NCBI GenBank assembly: GCA_015068825.1
Contig: SVJU01000014.1
Span: 1 to 50,053, forward strand
Source of the DNA: Oscillospiraceae bacterium
GTDB lineage: Bacteria > Bacillota > Clostridia > UMGS1810
Length of the DNA stretch: 50,053 nucleotides
Direction of reading: 5' to 3'
In this document: positions 36,301 through 45,129 of the stretch, one piece after another
Layout: every line of letters begins with the position of its first letter
Position numbering within the stretch: the first letter of the stretch is position 1
Notes under the pieces: model-generated
Told to the model about the DNA's origin: nothing
Database searches by the model: none
What the model saw: only the letters and a program-made list of their open reading frames with translations
Position numbers and translations under genes: made by a program

Positions 36301-36507
36301 ATAGATGAGAGCGAATTTGACGAAGTATATGATGACGAATTTGACCAGAATACCGAGGATGAGTATAGTGACGAAGATAAAGATGGTTATGTATCTCCCG
36401 AGCTTGACAAAACGGTAAGAAGATTTTCTGAATTTATGCAGTATTTTGTTGACGAAGTAAAAAAAGGAAACGGGCTTTACATTAAATCTAAAGACCTTGG
36501 AGAATAA
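33394..36507 (+). CDS. Upf1-like superfamily 1 helicase (DNA2/NAM7 type)
   Basis: 1037-aa frame from ATG 33394, probably the main part of a protein that begins at 33077 (see the separated N-terminal piece). No RBS precedes 33394, and the frame is open back to 33250 with protein-like sequence (NGLLVNLRLNS). Walker A is GPPGTGKTT (about residue 293), Walker B is IIDEAGQ (Asp646), then LGDHKQIPPQV, LDTQFRMPKPV, SFQGQERKLIIYSSTRS and RRLNVALSRCK. These are Upf1-family SF1 motifs. A long coiled-coil-like insert lies between motifs Ia and II. The last 100 residues hold a very acidic Glu/Asp/Tyr tract. The substrate, RNA or DNA, cannot be told from sequence. Confidence 0.88.
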   Translation: MHFIESERKTISVEKFGIIFSKEPVDGGAHEVMPLDVAEKMKQTHSLDHNDNMPKAFYDELSNYITSSAKQLEIEEKKKEFKAKWFSDKYLDNVLHYADFEYELEQDKTDSSYSLTYTSRKSIKQDGDKSHKYIYEFICPDFDTEMYPQNSEVDVILASDDPNRPKRLKGSIFQIEDASDNQKRLIITFRNQFNEKDLPEYGQIKRKANECQKNVRYKVVEQFKTGEVKSKYMLTAFNNHKKIVTQDFEKLKNIDAIMKEIEDRAPKGQKPFEKQKDAIKAGILSKDLALVLGPPGTGKTTVIVEWALYFMRQGKRVLISSKNNKAVDNAFERIAEKQLEMPELKDHIIARLGNVDKVQDNVKDYLIDNQHEAIQQKILSSASSCALQLKKDLESIAAAEGDLKKMSQNLERFFKIKNELETNYYKKINQCIQKILSEHNNIKEEQAKVESQIESLNAIKEKIAEARIYLEEEKKRFILIRLFHKRETNYIQKNHDALVREFNAAKITDGSIPHIKKYNDAVLNIKKLLNDQTFKNLKNEYRNLEKVLSGNKKISVNPAFYPAVSYTFSDDKEKFNAFLNQLKSLKKKMLYLKEILGEWHSIVTDKTNTVLSDILIDSVSVVGATCIGINTNRQFTNVDFDVAIIDEAGQIQIHDAIVPMSRATKTLMLGDHKQIPPQVDDAMIKKCREKNVDTTLLEQSFFQYIFEKGNIDESHKISLDTQFRMPKPVADILSYQFYDNKYFSYKDKHTDDRSDECKKVFSKQLVLIDTSDSDERFEKEVKNKDSKNIERYNPYEAKLVATVLKKFGAGSENPLFGIDKIGVIAPLKKQKETIQKTVKQNIKSLSDANIKSMIATLDSFQGQERKLIIYSSTRSNKINSIGFLNELRRLNVALSRCKEQLVFIGDFSFLTTCVDKERKDNDSFKNNNNLNNKNGFFFSGETFENEEEYEYEENQYDQYSDSYDDDEFEIDESEFDEVYDDEFDQNTEDEYSDEDKDGYVSPELDKTVRRFSEFMQYFVDEVKKGNGLYIKSKDLGE

Positions 36508-36509
36508 AA

Positions 36510-37655
36510 ATGGAACAAGAAAAAATATTAAATCAGGAAAATCCTGATCAGAATGCCCCCAAAAAGAAAAAAAGGGATAAATACCGATTTAAATATCTTT
36601 CAAATCCGGGCAAGCATTTAAGAAACTGGGTTGATTCCACGCCAGATTTTTTAAATTATGGAAAAATTGAATATTTTTATGGATTTTTGTGTCCTGTTTC
36701 AACTGCAAGTGTCAAGGTTTTAGAAAGAGCCAATTCCGACTACGACACTTTAGAACTTACAATTTTAAAGCTTTATGATGCAGGCATCAAAGATTCCAAA
36801 GTTATTTCGCTTCTTATGGGAATTAACGAAAAAATGGTTGTAAACATTTTAAATATTTTAAAAAATACATATCATCATATTGATGACGGCAAACTTACAG
36901 CTGAAGGAAGAACATCTTTAAACGAGCAAAAAAATATTCAGGTTTATGAAACAATCAAAACTGTTCAGTTTGAGGCACTTACAGGTTCAATTATTCCGCC
37001 GTCACTTTCGCAGAATATGCTCGGAATCGAGGCGTATTATGACCAGAAAAACATTGATGAAATAAAAAGATTTTTGCCAAAAAGATATATTGAAAAAAAT
37101 GTATACGACGACCTTATAGACCATCTTAGTGACCATAAAATGCAGGGCGTTGTAAGTAGAAATGTTGAAAAAATCATTTCTCTTAAAATTGACAACATAA
37201 TTTACACAGAAGCTTTCCTTATTAAATACGATTTTCTTTTGCATCCGTTCATACTTTTTCCTGTTTTAGGAAGGAACAAAACATTCTGGAATCCCGTTTC
37301 AATAAGTAAAGCGGCAGATGATGCAATGAAAAAGAAAAATCTTATTTTTAAATTCAAAGGCGACTATATATTTGATGCGCCTGTGAAAGATGCAAAGGAT
37401 TTTATAGAGCTTGCTAATATTGAAAATTCATTTAACTTAAGAACTCCCAAAATGCCTCTTTCTCAGACATATTCGAGAAAAAGACCAAAAGATAAAGATA
37501 ATACTGATATTATTGTTGAAACATTCTTTAAACTTGCATCAAAAAATGATGAAGGTGCATTTATAGATACACATCCTGATTCACCATACACACCAGTATA
37601 CAGCGTTATTATTGATGAAAAAGAATATCCTGCAACAAAGGAGGCTGATAAATAG
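36510..37655 (+). CDS. Unknown protein with winged-helix-like region (381 aa)
   Basis: 381-aa protein I do not recognise. A Lys-rich N-terminus (about residues 15-25) leads into YGKIEYFYGFLCPVSTASVK. Residues about 70-125 (TLELTILKLYDAGIKDSKVI, a helix, then a DDGKLTAEG wing) look like a winged helix-turn-helix. The middle segment FEALTGSIIPPSLSQ is distinctive. The C-terminal 70 residues are polar and probably flexible. No nuclease motif (HKD, PD-ExK, HNH) is visible. RBS GGAG; starts 2 nt after the helicase stop, and its own stop overlaps the next GTG start by one base, so it is tightly coupled to both neighbours. Confidence 0.78.
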   Translation: MEQEKILNQENPDQNAPKKKKRDKYRFKYLSNPGKHLRNWVDSTPDFLNYGKIEYFYGFLCPVSTASVKVLERANSDYDTLELTILKLYDAGIKDSKVISLLMGINEKMVVNILNILKNTYHHIDDGKLTAEGRTSLNEQKNIQVYETIKTVQFEALTGSIIPPSLSQNMLGIEAYYDQKNIDEIKRFLPKRYIEKNVYDDLIDHLSDHKMQGVVSRNVEKIISLKIDNIIYTEAFLIKYDFLLHPFILFPVLGRNKTFWNPVSISKAADDAMKKKNLIFKFKGDYIFDAPVKDAKDFIELANIENSFNLRTPKMPLSQTYSRKRPKDKDNTDIIVETFFKLASKNDEGAFIDTHPDSPYTPVYSVIIDEKEYPATKEADK

Positions 37656-38287
37656 TGTGGACTTGTGCATGTAAAACGCAAAACAATACAAGCTCTCCTT
37701 TTTGCACAAATTGTAAAAGTGTTATGCCATCTTCGGAAAGAAAGAGAATTTATAATGAGCAGCTTTTAATGGCACAAAAGGCACTTGGCATAGATTATAT
37801 AGGTGATATTGAAAAAGCCGCTCAGGAACTTCTTGGTGACAAAACAATTACAGTTGATAAAATATCAAGTGCAATATTCAGAATACCGCAAATTATTCTT
37901 ATGTGGTTTTTTAAACACAAGATTATAATTATTTCGGTTCTGTTGTTTATTACTTTCTTTTCTTCTTTTACAAGTTTATTTTCATCTGAAAGTAAATATA
38001 TACGCAATCAAACAAGAATTGAAAACATAATAAACAGACGTGTGATTACAGAAAATATATCATCAAAGCTTAAAAGCATTCCCGACAGGACTAAATATTA
38101 TTTTGATAATCCGGCAAATAGTATAAATGATGAAGTAAGGCAGGAGTTTAAAGAAAAATTTGCCGCCGTTAACCAAGGCATTGACAAAGTAAAGCAAAAT
38201 GTTAATAATCTTATTCAGGATGGTCTTATTAAGCTTGAAAAAATATTGGAAGAATGTATAAACAAAATTAAGGAGATGAAAAAATGA
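37655..38287 (+). CDS. Zinc-ribbon single-pass membrane protein
   Basis: 210-aa protein starting at GTG with AAAGGAGG about 10 nt upstream; the start overlaps the previous stop (TAGTG). A short zinc ribbon opens it (WTCACKTQN...FCTNC, Cys4, Cys6, Cys17, Cys20). A hydrophobic segment follows at about residues 80-108. The C-terminal 90 residues are amphipathic helix, probably coiled coil (VNQGIDKVKQNVNNLIQDGL). It looks like a membrane anchor with one face carrying the ribbon. It could tether the kinase/helicase complex to the membrane; this is inference. Its 3' end overlaps the next gene by 4 nt. Confidence 0.78.
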   Translation: MWTCACKTQNNTSSPFCTNCKSVMPSSERKRIYNEQLLMAQKALGIDYIGDIEKAAQELLGDKTITVDKISSAIFRIPQIILMWFFKHKIIIISVLLFITFFSSFTSLFSSESKYIRNQTRIENIINRRVITENISSKLKSIPDRTKYYFDNPANSINDEVRQEFKEKFAAVNQGIDKVKQNVNNLIQDGLIKLEKILEECINKIKEMKK

Positions 38288-38709
38288 TATTTAAACCTGT
38301 TCTTATAATCGTAGATTTTCTTCTTAGTATTATGCTTTTCATACTGGCAAAAAAATCTATGAAAACGGATCATTTAAAATTTGGTGGCAGTGACTTTACA
38401 AAAAAGAAAGAATATAAATCGTCATTTAACAAATGCTTCTGGATGGGAATCGGCATTAAATTTTTATACTGGCTTATTATTCCAGACATAAACAACAAAA
38501 TAGCATCTATGATTAATTTTGGCATCATTATGTGCCTTGCAATTGATTTTTTTGCAATTATTTATTTATTCCCAATGCATCTTATAAAAAAGGATAAATA
38601 TCAAAAATGCTCACCTGCAAGTTCTGCCGAATGGCTTATACGCTCAACAGGATGCATAATTTTGTTATACATACTTGCTTATTTAATTTCTGCACCTGTT
38701 ATGATGTAA
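38284..38709 (+). CDS. Multi-pass membrane protein (141 aa)
   Basis: 141-aa protein with about four hydrophobic segments: the N-terminus (FKPVLIIVDFLLSIMLFIL), FWMGIGIKFLYWLII, INFGIIMCLAIDFFAIIYLF and the C-terminus (GCIILLYILAYLISAPV). No motif is recognised. AAGGAG precedes the ATG, which overlaps the zinc-ribbon gene stop by 4 nt. Last gene of the accessory operon, ending at a strong terminator. The pairing with the single-pass protein suggests the system has a membrane part. Confidence 0.75.
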   Translation: MIFKPVLIIVDFLLSIMLFILAKKSMKTDHLKFGGSDFTKKKEYKSSFNKCFWMGIGIKFLYWLIIPDINNKIASMINFGIIMCLAIDFFAIIYLFPMHLIKKDKYQKCSPASSAEWLIRSTGCIILLYILAYLISAPVMM

Positions 38710-38716
38710 GGATACA

Positions 38717-38748
38717 AAAAAGGACATTCATATATGAATGTCCTTTTA
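38717..38748. terminator. Bidirectional terminator at the end of the accessory operon
   Basis: Perfect inverted repeat AAAAGGACATTCATA / TATGAATGTCCTTTT with T-rich tails on both sides. It serves the plus-strand accessory operon and the minus-strand lactate dehydrogenase operon. Confidence 0.92.
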
Positions 38749-38751
38749 TTT

Positions 38752-40137
38752 TTAAAATATTTTTCCGGGATTTAAAATGTTTTTGGGGTCAAATGCTTTT
38801 TTAATGCCACGCATTATTTCAATTGATTCTTTATCAAGCGATTTTTCAAGATATCCTTTTTTAGCATATCCTATTCCGTGTTCACCCGAAACCTCACCTT
38901 TTAAAGAATGTGCCTTTTCATACATTTTATCCATTGCACCTTTTAAAACGCCCTCCCAGTCTTTGTCGGCAATGTCGTCTTTTAAAACATAAATATGTAA
39001 GTTTCCATCGCCTGCATGACCAAAGCATTTAATTCTTGCACCAACCTCTTTTTGAAGTGCGTGAGAAAATTCCACCATTTCGTTTACTCTGTTTCTTGGA
39101 ACTACCACGTCAACCTCGTCCATATCTGAAGTTGAGTTTTTAATAGCCTCCAAAAATGCACCTCTTGCCTTCCAGATTGTTTCATCTCTTTCTTCGGTGT
39201 CCGAAATAAATATATCAATAGCACCATTTTCAAGGCAGATTTTTGCAGTATCATCATAATAGCTTTCAATTTCATCTGTGCTGTTTCCGTCAAATTTCAA
39301 AAGAAGATAAGCTTCTGAAGAAGAATCGGGGAATTTTGAACCAAGATAACTTTCTGCATCTTCAATAACTTCTCTTTGCATAAACTCAATAGCAGTTGGA
39401 ATTGCTTTTGCTTTTATTATTTTTGGCACTGTGCTTATTGCTTTTGAAATATCGGGGAATGGTATTAAAAGACTTATTGTCTTTTTAGGAAGCGGCAAAA
39501 GCTTTAAAGTTGCTTTTGTAATTATACCAAGTGTACCTTCACTTCCTACCATTAAATCTTTTAGTGCATATCCCGAGCTGTTTTTAACAATTTTTCCGCC
39601 AAAATTAACAATTTCGCCATTTGCAAGTACAACCTCAAGAGCTCTTACATAATCTCTCGTAACACCATATTTAACAGCTCTCATACCACCTGCGTTTGTG
39701 CTTATGTTACCGCCGATTGTTGCACTTTTTTCACCTGGGTCGGGTGGATAGAAAAGGTCGTGTTCTTCAACAAATTTAGATAATTCCATCAAAAGCACAC
39801 CAGGCTCAACTGTTACTGTTAAGTTTTCTTCGTCAAGCTCAAGAATGTTTTTCATTCCCGACATATCAAGAACAATTCCTTTATTAACCGGCACACACGC
39901 ACCAACAAGACCTGTTCCGCTACCTCTTACGGTTAAAGAAATTTCGTTATCGTAAGCATATTTTGCAATTTTTGAAACTTCCTCTGTCGACATAGCTTTT
40001 ACAACAATATCAGGAGTTGAATGTGTTCCGCCAAGCTCGTCATGAGAATATTCTTCGTTTATATTATCAGCATACAAAACTCTTTCGTCATCGTTTATAA
40101 TGCTTTTTATATCTTCGTAATTTTTATTTTCAAACAT
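38752..40137 (-). CDS. lctD: FAD-linked lactate/glycolate dehydrogenase subunit (LctD/GlcD-like)
   Basis: 461-aa FAD-dependent oxidoreductase of the GlcD/VAO type. The FAD-binding domain shows [14 protein letters not shown] and [20 protein letters not shown], and the C-terminus has [12 protein letters not shown] and [14 protein letters not shown]. The start is ATG 40137, one base after the etfA stop and behind AAGGAGGG; the longer open frame lies within etfA. With etfB and etfA it forms the LctB-LctC-LctD arrangement described in Acetobacterium woodii, where NAD-linked lactate oxidation is driven by ferredoxin. Lactate as substrate is inferred from this arrangement; glycolate or another 2-hydroxy acid remains possible. 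Confidence 0.88.
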   Translation of the reverse strand: MFENKNYEDIKSIINDDERVLYADNINEEYSHDELGGTHSTPDIVVKAMSTEEVSKIAKYAYDNEISLTVRGSGTGLVGACVPVNKGIVLDMSGMKNILELDEENLTVTVEPGVLLMELSKFVEEHDLFYPPDPGEKSATIGGNISTNAGGMRAVKYGVTRDYVRALEVVLANGEIVNFGGKIVKNSSGYALKDLMVGSEGTLGIITKATLKLLPLPKKTISLLIPFPDISKAISTVPKIIKAKAIPTAIEFMQREVIEDAESYLGSKFPDSSSEAYLLLKFDGNSTDEIESYYDDTAKICLENGAIDIFISDTEERDETIWKARGAFLEAIKNSTSDMDEVDVVVPRNRVNEMVEFSHALQKEVGARIKCFGHAGDGNLHIYVLKDDIADKDWEGVLKGAMDKMYEKAHSLKGEVSGEHGIGYAKKGYLEKSLDKESIEIMRGIKKAFDPKNILNPGKIF

Positions 40138-40138
40138 A

Positions 40139-41323
40139 TTATTTACCCTCCTTAATACTCTTAATAAGGGCAGGTACAATTTCGTAAACATCGCCCACTA
40201 TGCCGTAATGCGCCACTTTAAAAATTGGTGCCTTTTCGTCTTTGTTGATTGCAAAAATATAATCTGAATTGTTCATTCCTGCACAGAACTGAACTGAACC
40301 TGAAATTCCAAGTGTAATAATAAGCTTTGGTCTTACAGTTCTTCCGGAAAGACCAATCTGGCATTTTGCATCTACCAAAGAAGCTTCAACAAGTGGTCTT
40401 GTGCAGGCAATTTCACCACCAAGAGCATCTGCAAGTTCTTTTGCAAGTTCAAGATTTTCTTTTGTTTTAAATGCTCTTCCCACTGCAACAAGAACATCGG
40501 CACTTTCAATAGTTTTTACCTTTTCTTTAGGTGATATTTTAAGAACCTTTGTTGTTACCTCAAGTTTTTTATCGTCTATATCACAAAGAGTAATTTTTCC
40601 TTGTTTTTCATTTAGTTTTTCCGGTGCATTCATAACCTTGTAACGAACTGTTGCAAGCTGAGGACGGCTGTTTGGTGTTGCAATCTGAGCCATAATGTTT
40701 CCGCCAAATGCAGGACGAATCTGAATAAGATCAGTTTCATCACTCATATCAAGTATAGTACAGTCTGCAGTAAGACCTGTTTTAAAATGTGCTGCAACCT
40801 TTGGAGCAAGCTCTCTTCCTATAAGTGTTGCACCAACTAAAATTGAGCAGGGTTTTACTTTGTTTATGAAATCTTCGCAAACATTGGCATAAGTTTCTAA
40901 AATATAATTTTTAAGAAGCTTGTTTTCATATACAAAAACTTCATCTACGCCATAATATAAAAGCTCGTCTGCTTTATCTTTAATGTTATCGCCCATAAAA
41001 AGACAATAAACTTTGTGCCCTATTTTATCCGCAAGTTCTCTTGCTTTACCGATAAGCTCGTATGTAACAGGATGAATAATACCATCGTCATGGTCAACAT
41101 AAACGCAGATGCCATTCCACAATGATTTATCTATTTTAACAATTTCATCTTCTATAACTTCTGCAGCCCCAGTTGGGCCTTTTTTAACACATATCTTACA
41201 CATTTTACAGCCTGATGAAGCTAAAAGTTTTCCGTCTTTCTCTTCAATTGCACCAAAGGGGCAAAGCTTTAAAAATGCGTCTAAATCGTCAATTTTTTCT
41301 TTATGAAATACTAATTTTGCCAT
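40139..41323 (-). CDS. etfA: Electron transfer flavoprotein alpha subunit with N-terminal Fe-S domain
   Basis: 394-aa EtfA. The first 70 residues form a ferredoxin-like extension with one probable [4Fe-4S] site (CPFGAI, then [15 protein letters not shown]). The classical EtfA core follows, with the FAD-binding C-terminus ([19 protein letters not shown], then [20 protein letters not shown]). The Fe-S extension is typical of the LctC subunit of bifurcating lactate dehydrogenases. It lies between etfB (15 nt upstream) and lctD (one-base gap). RBS GGGGAGAG precedes the ATG. Confidence 0.93.
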   Translation of the reverse strand: MAKLVFHKEKIDDLDAFLKLCPFGAIEEKDGKLLASSGCKMCKICVKKGPTGAAEVIEDEIVKIDKSLWNGICVYVDHDDGIIHPVTYELIGKARELADKIGHKVYCLFMGDNIKDKADELLYYGVDEVFVYENKLLKNYILETYANVCEDFINKVKPCSILVGATLIGRELAPKVAAHFKTGLTADCTILDMSDETDLIQIRPAFGGNIMAQIATPNSRPQLATVRYKVMNAPEKLNEKQGKITLCDIDDKKLEVTTKVLKISPKEKVKTIESADVLVAVGRAFKTKENLELAKELADALGGEIACTRPLVEASLVDAKCQIGLSGRTVRPKLIITLGISGSVQFCAGMNNSDYIFAINKDEKAPIFKVAHYGIVGDVYEIVPALIKSIKEGK

Positions 41324-41338
41324 TTTTCTCTCCCCTTC

Positions 41339-42127
41339 TTATATAAATTTTAAATCTTTTAGTTTTTTGTGCAATCTTTCTGCAAGCTCATCCTTTGTGC
41401 CATTCCACATTTCTCTGTCCGAATTTGTCTGTGGTGGAAAAATTCTCTGAACCTGTGTAGGCGAACCTGAAAAACCATAACCTTTTGGATTATTATCTTT
41501 AAGGTCATTTAAAGTTATATGAGCTATTTCTCTGTCTTTTGTTGCCTGCTTTTTAAGATAAGAAGGAAGACGCGGAATATAAATATCCTTTTCTACACAT
41601 ATAATACAAGGGAAAGAAAGTTTAACAGTCTGGGTTGCTGTTGGTATTTCTCTTTCTACTGTTATATCCTTATTAGTTATTTCGATAATTTTTGTAACAT
41701 TTGTTATGCACGGAATACTTAACCATTCAGACATTTCAGGCCCTACCTGTGCGGTATCACCGTCTGTACTTTGTTTTCCGCAAATAATAAGGTCAAAATT
41801 ATCTGCCACTTTAAGTCCTTCCGAAATTGCCTTACTTGTTGCAAGAACATCGGCACCTGCAAATGCTCTGTCTGTTATAAGATAGCCTTTATCAGCACCT
41901 AAAGAATATGCTTCTTTTATAATAGATTCTGCCTGAGGCGGTCCCATTGTAATAACCGAAACGGTTGCATCCAGCTCTTCTTTTATGCGCATTGCCGCTT
42001 CTATTGCGTACAAATCATATGGGTTCATTTTTGACTCAACACCATTTCTGTTGAGTACACCTGTAACCGGATCTACTTCTACTTTGTTTGTACCCGGCAC
42101 CTGCTTAATACATACTGCCAAATTCAT
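41339..42127 (-). CDS. etfB: Electron transfer flavoprotein beta subunit
   Basis: 262-aa EtfB. It starts MNLAVCIKQVPGTNKVEVDP, and carries MNPYDLYAIEAA and the nucleotide-binding CGKQSTDGDTAQVGPEMSEW, a pattern found in bifurcating EtfB proteins that bind FAD and NAD. Length is normal. First gene of the etfB-etfA-lctD operon. No lactate permease or racemase gene is in the window. Confidence 0.95.
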   Translation of the reverse strand: MNLAVCIKQVPGTNKVEVDPVTGVLNRNGVESKMNPYDLYAIEAAMRIKEELDATVSVITMGPPQAESIIKEAYSLGADKGYLITDRAFAGADVLATSKAISEGLKVADNFDLIICGKQSTDGDTAQVGPEMSEWLSIPCITNVTKIIEITNKDITVEREIPTATQTVKLSFPCIICVEKDIYIPRLPSYLKKQATKDREIAHITLNDLKDNNPKGYGFSGSPTQVQRIFPPQTNSDREMWNGTKDELAERLHKKLKDLKFI

Positions 42128-42165
42128 AAAAATTTATCTCCCCTTACTAAACTAACCTAAATAAA

Positions 42166-42195
42166 ATTATAACACACAAATGATTGGCAGAGCAA
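42166..42195 (-). promoter_or_regulatory. Likely promoter of etfB-etfA-lctD
   Basis: Minus-strand TTGCTC (42195-42190), 18-bp spacer, TATAAT (42171-42166), about 38 nt ahead of the etfB start. Confidence 0.55.
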
Positions 42196-42245
42196 TATTT
42201 TACAACCATTTTGTGCAAAAACCATTAACAAAATTTTAACAAACT

Positions 42246-42274
42246 TTGACATTAAAATAACAATTAATTATATT
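42246..42274 (+). promoter_or_regulatory. secA promoter, upstream copy
   Basis: TTGACA (42246-42251), 17-bp spacer, TATATT (42269-42274). Confidence 0.65.
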
Positions 42275-42285
42275 ATAATTTTTTG

Positions 42286-42314
42286 TTGATATTTTACTTG
42301 GATTATGGTATAAT
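42286..42314 (+). promoter_or_regulatory. secA promoter, proximal copy
   Basis: TTGATA (42286-42291), 17-bp spacer, TATAAT (42309-42314) with TGG as extended -10, 74 nt before the secA start. With the upstream copy it makes a tandem promoter. Confidence 0.75.
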
Positions 42315-42388
42315 TAAAAAATGTATAACTAAATTTAAAATACCTTTATATATAGTAAATTATATACTTATTAAGGAGAAATTGAGAT

Positions 42389-45115
42389 ATGGCAAATATT
42401 TTTGAAAAAATCTTTGGCACATACAGCGAAAGAGAAATTAAAAGAATAAGACCCATTGTTGATAAAATCAATTCACTTGAGGAATCCATTCAAAAGCTTT
42501 CTGACGATGAATTAAAAGGAAAAACTCTGGAATTTAAAAGCAGATTAAACAATGGCGAAACACTTGATGATATCTTACCAGAAGCTTTTGCAGTTGTAAG
42601 AGAGGCAAGCATAAGAACACTTGGATTAAGGCATTTTGATGTTCAGCTTATTGGCGGTATTGTTCTTCATCAGGGAAGAATTGCCGAAATGAAAACCGGT
42701 GAAGGTAAAACACTTGTTGCTACACTTCCCTGTTATCTTAATGCATTAACAGAAAAAGGCGTTCACGTTGTAACAGTAAACGACTATCTTGCAAAGCGTG
42801 ACAGTGAGCAGATGGGAAAAATCTATAAATTTTTAGGACTCAGCGTTGGACTTATCACGCACGACACCGAAGACAGACGCGCGGCATACAATGCAGATAT
42901 CACCTATGGAACAAACAACGAATTCGGTTTTGACTATTTAAGAGATAATATGGTTATCTACAAAGAACAGCAGGTTCAGCAAAAAGGTCACAATTTTGCC
43001 ATTGTCGACGAGGTTGACTCAATTTTAATTGACGAGGCAAGAACACCGCTTATTATTTCGGGTGCAGGTACAGAATCAACTCAGCTTTATCAAGTTGCAG
43101 ATACCTTTGCACGCACACTAAAAGGCTTTAAAATTAAAGAAGAAGATACAAAAGTATTAAACGACGATATAGATGCAGATTATATTATTGATGAAAAAGC
43201 CAATACTGCTACACTAACTGCAAAAGGTGTTAAAAAAGCGGAAGAAGCATTTTCTCTTGAAAATTTATCTGACCCTGAAAATATGACAATATCTCATCAT
43301 ATCAATCAGGCTATAAAAGCACACGGCATAATGAAAAGGGACAAAGACTATGTTGTTAAAGACGGCGAGGTTATTATAGTTGACGAATTTACAGGCCGTT
43401 TAATGTTTGGAAGAAGATACAACGAAGGACTTCATCAGGCAATTGAAGCAAAAGAAAGAGTTACTGTTGCCAAAGAAAGTAAAACTCTTGCTACAATCAC
43501 CTTCCAGAACTTTTTCAGACTTTATAATAAGCTTGCAGGTATGACAGGTACTGCTCTTACCGAAGAAGTTGAATTTCAGTCTATTTACAAGCTTGATGTT
43601 GTGGTTATACCCACCAACAAGCCAATGATAAGAAAAGACCACAGCGATGTTGTTTATAAAAATGTTGAAGGAAAATTAAAAGCAGTTATTGACCAGATAG
43701 AAGAATGCAACAAAAAAGGTCAGCCTGTGCTTGTTGGTACAGTAACCATTGAAAATTCTGAGCTTTTAAGCGCGCTGCTTAAAAGAAGGGGCATAAAACA
43801 CGAGGTTTTAAATGCCAAATTCCACGAAAAAGAAGCACAGATTATTGCTCAGGCAGGTAAATTTGGTGCAGTTACCATTGCTACAAATATGGCAGGCCGT
43901 GGTACCGACATTATGCTTGGCGGTAACGCAGAATTTTTGGCAAAAGAAAAAATGCAGAAAATGGGTTATTCCGATGAGCTTATTTTGGAAAGCACCAGTT
44001 TTTCTGAAACAGATGATACTGAAATTTTAGAAGCAAGAGAAACCTTTGCAAAATTAAATAAAGAATTTAAAGAAGAAATAAAAGAGGAAAGAGAAAAAGT
44101 AATTGAAAGTGGCGGATTATTTATTTTAGGTACAGAGCGTCACGAATCAAGACGAATCGATAATCAGTTAAGAGGTCGAAGCGGCCGTCAGGGCGACCCC
44201 GGAGAATCAAGATTTTACATTTCTCTTCAGGATGAACTTATGCGTCTATTCGGTTCAGAAAGAATTGAATCAATTGTTGGTGCATTAGGTCTTAGAGATG
44301 ACGAACCAATCGAGCACAAAATGCTTTCTAACGCAATAGAAAACGCACAAAAGAGAGTTGAAGGCAGAAACTTCCAGATAAGAAAACATGTACTTCAGTA
44401 TGACGATGTTATGAATGTTCAGAGAAATGTTATTTACTCTCAGCGTCAAAAGGTGCTTGATGGCGAAAGTTTAAAAGAATCCATCATTAAAATGATTGAA
44501 GATTTTGTTAAAAACACCATTGAAAGCTATACAACTGCTGATTATCCTGATGACTGGAATTTAACAGGTCTTATTGAATATTGTGAAAATATTTTCCTTC
44601 CCGAAGGTACTCTTTCTTACAGTCGTGACGATTTAGAAGATTTAACAAAAGAAAAGCTTTATGACGACCTTATTGAAATTGCAATGAAGCGTTATGAGGA
44701 AAAAGAAAAAGAATTTGGCGAAGAACAATTCAGAGAAGTTGAAAGAGTTGTGCTTTTGCAGGTGGTTGACCACAAGTGGATGGATCATATAGACAATATG
44801 GATCAGTTGAGACAGGGAATTGGTCTTAGAGCTTACGGAAACAGAGATCCGGTTATTGAGTACAAAGAAGAAGGCTACAATATGTATGAAGAAATGCTCG
44901 GTAACATTGGCGAAGATGTAATTAAACTTTTATTTACCGTAAGAATAAAATCAAACATTGAAAGAAAACAGGTATCTAAACCCATTTCAACAAACGAGGG
45001 CGATGGAACAGTAGCTAAAAAACCTGTTACAAAAGATAAAAAGCCAGGCAGAAACGACCTATGCCCCTGCGGTTCAGGTAAAAAATATAAAAAATGCTGC
45101 GGCATTAACGAATAA
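42389..45115 (+). CDS. secA: Preprotein translocase ATPase SecA
   Basis: 908-aa SecA, the motor that drives secretory proteins through SecYEG. Walker A is [13 protein letters not shown], Walker B is [20 protein letters not shown], and motif VI is [18 protein letters not shown]. The C-terminal SEC-C zinc motif [13 protein letters not shown] is intact. Length and domain order are normal. AAGGAG lies 11 nt before the ATG. It is followed by prfB 14 nt later, a common Firmicute pair. Confidence 0.98.
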   Translation: MANIFEKIFGTYSEREIKRIRPIVDKINSLEESIQKLSDDELKGKTLEFKSRLNNGETLDDILPEAFAVVREASIRTLGLRHFDVQLIGGIVLHQGRIAEMKTGEGKTLVATLPCYLNALTEKGVHVVTVNDYLAKRDSEQMGKIYKFLGLSVGLITHDTEDRRAAYNADITYGTNNEFGFDYLRDNMVIYKEQQVQQKGHNFAIVDEVDSILIDEARTPLIISGAGTESTQLYQVADTFARTLKGFKIKEEDTKVLNDDIDADYIIDEKANTATLTAKGVKKAEEAFSLENLSDPENMTISHHINQAIKAHGIMKRDKDYVVKDGEVIIVDEFTGRLMFGRRYNEGLHQAIEAKERVTVAKESKTLATITFQNFFRLYNKLAGMTGTALTEEVEFQSIYKLDVVVIPTNKPMIRKDHSDVVYKNVEGKLKAVIDQIEECNKKGQPVLVGTVTIENSELLSALLKRRGIKHEVLNAKFHEKEAQIIAQAGKFGAVTIATNMAGRGTDIMLGGNAEFLAKEKMQKMGYSDELILESTSFSETDDTEILEARETFAKLNKEFKEEIKEEREKVIESGGLFILGTERHESRRIDNQLRGRSGRQGDPGESRFYISLQDELMRLFGSERIESIVGALGLRDDEPIEHKMLSNAIENAQKRVEGRNFQIRKHVLQYDDVMNVQRNVIYSQRQKVLDGESLKESIIKMIEDFVKNTIESYTTADYPDDWNLTGLIEYCENIFLPEGTLSYSRDDLEDLTKEKLYDDLIEIAMKRYEEKEKEFGEEQFREVERVVLLQVVDHKWMDHIDNMDQLRQGIGLRAYGNRDPVIEYKEEGYNMYEEMLGNIGEDVIKLLFTVRIKSNIERKQVSKPISTNEGDGTVAKKPVTKDKKPGRNDLCPCGSGKKYKKCCGINE

Positions 45116-45129
45116 AGGATGTGAAATTA

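Noticed and set aside
36510-37655. Phospholipase-D-type nuclease, as in Mokosh type II
   Set aside because: No HxK(x4)D motif could be found in the 381-aa protein or at the end of the helicase.
28184-38709. CRISPR-Cas locus
   Set aside because: No repeat-spacer array and no cas gene could be seen; only a weak resemblance of the first small protein to a CRISPR-accessory family.
40138-40191. Start of lctD at 40191 within etfA
   Set aside because: AAGGAGGG directly precedes ATG 40137, and the added residues do not look like the family's N-terminus.
40401-40643. Plus-strand open frames within etfA, mfd, purL and others
   Set aside because: They are antisense shadows without RBS, low-complexity Ser/Phe/Leu-rich, caused by the codon bias of the real gene.
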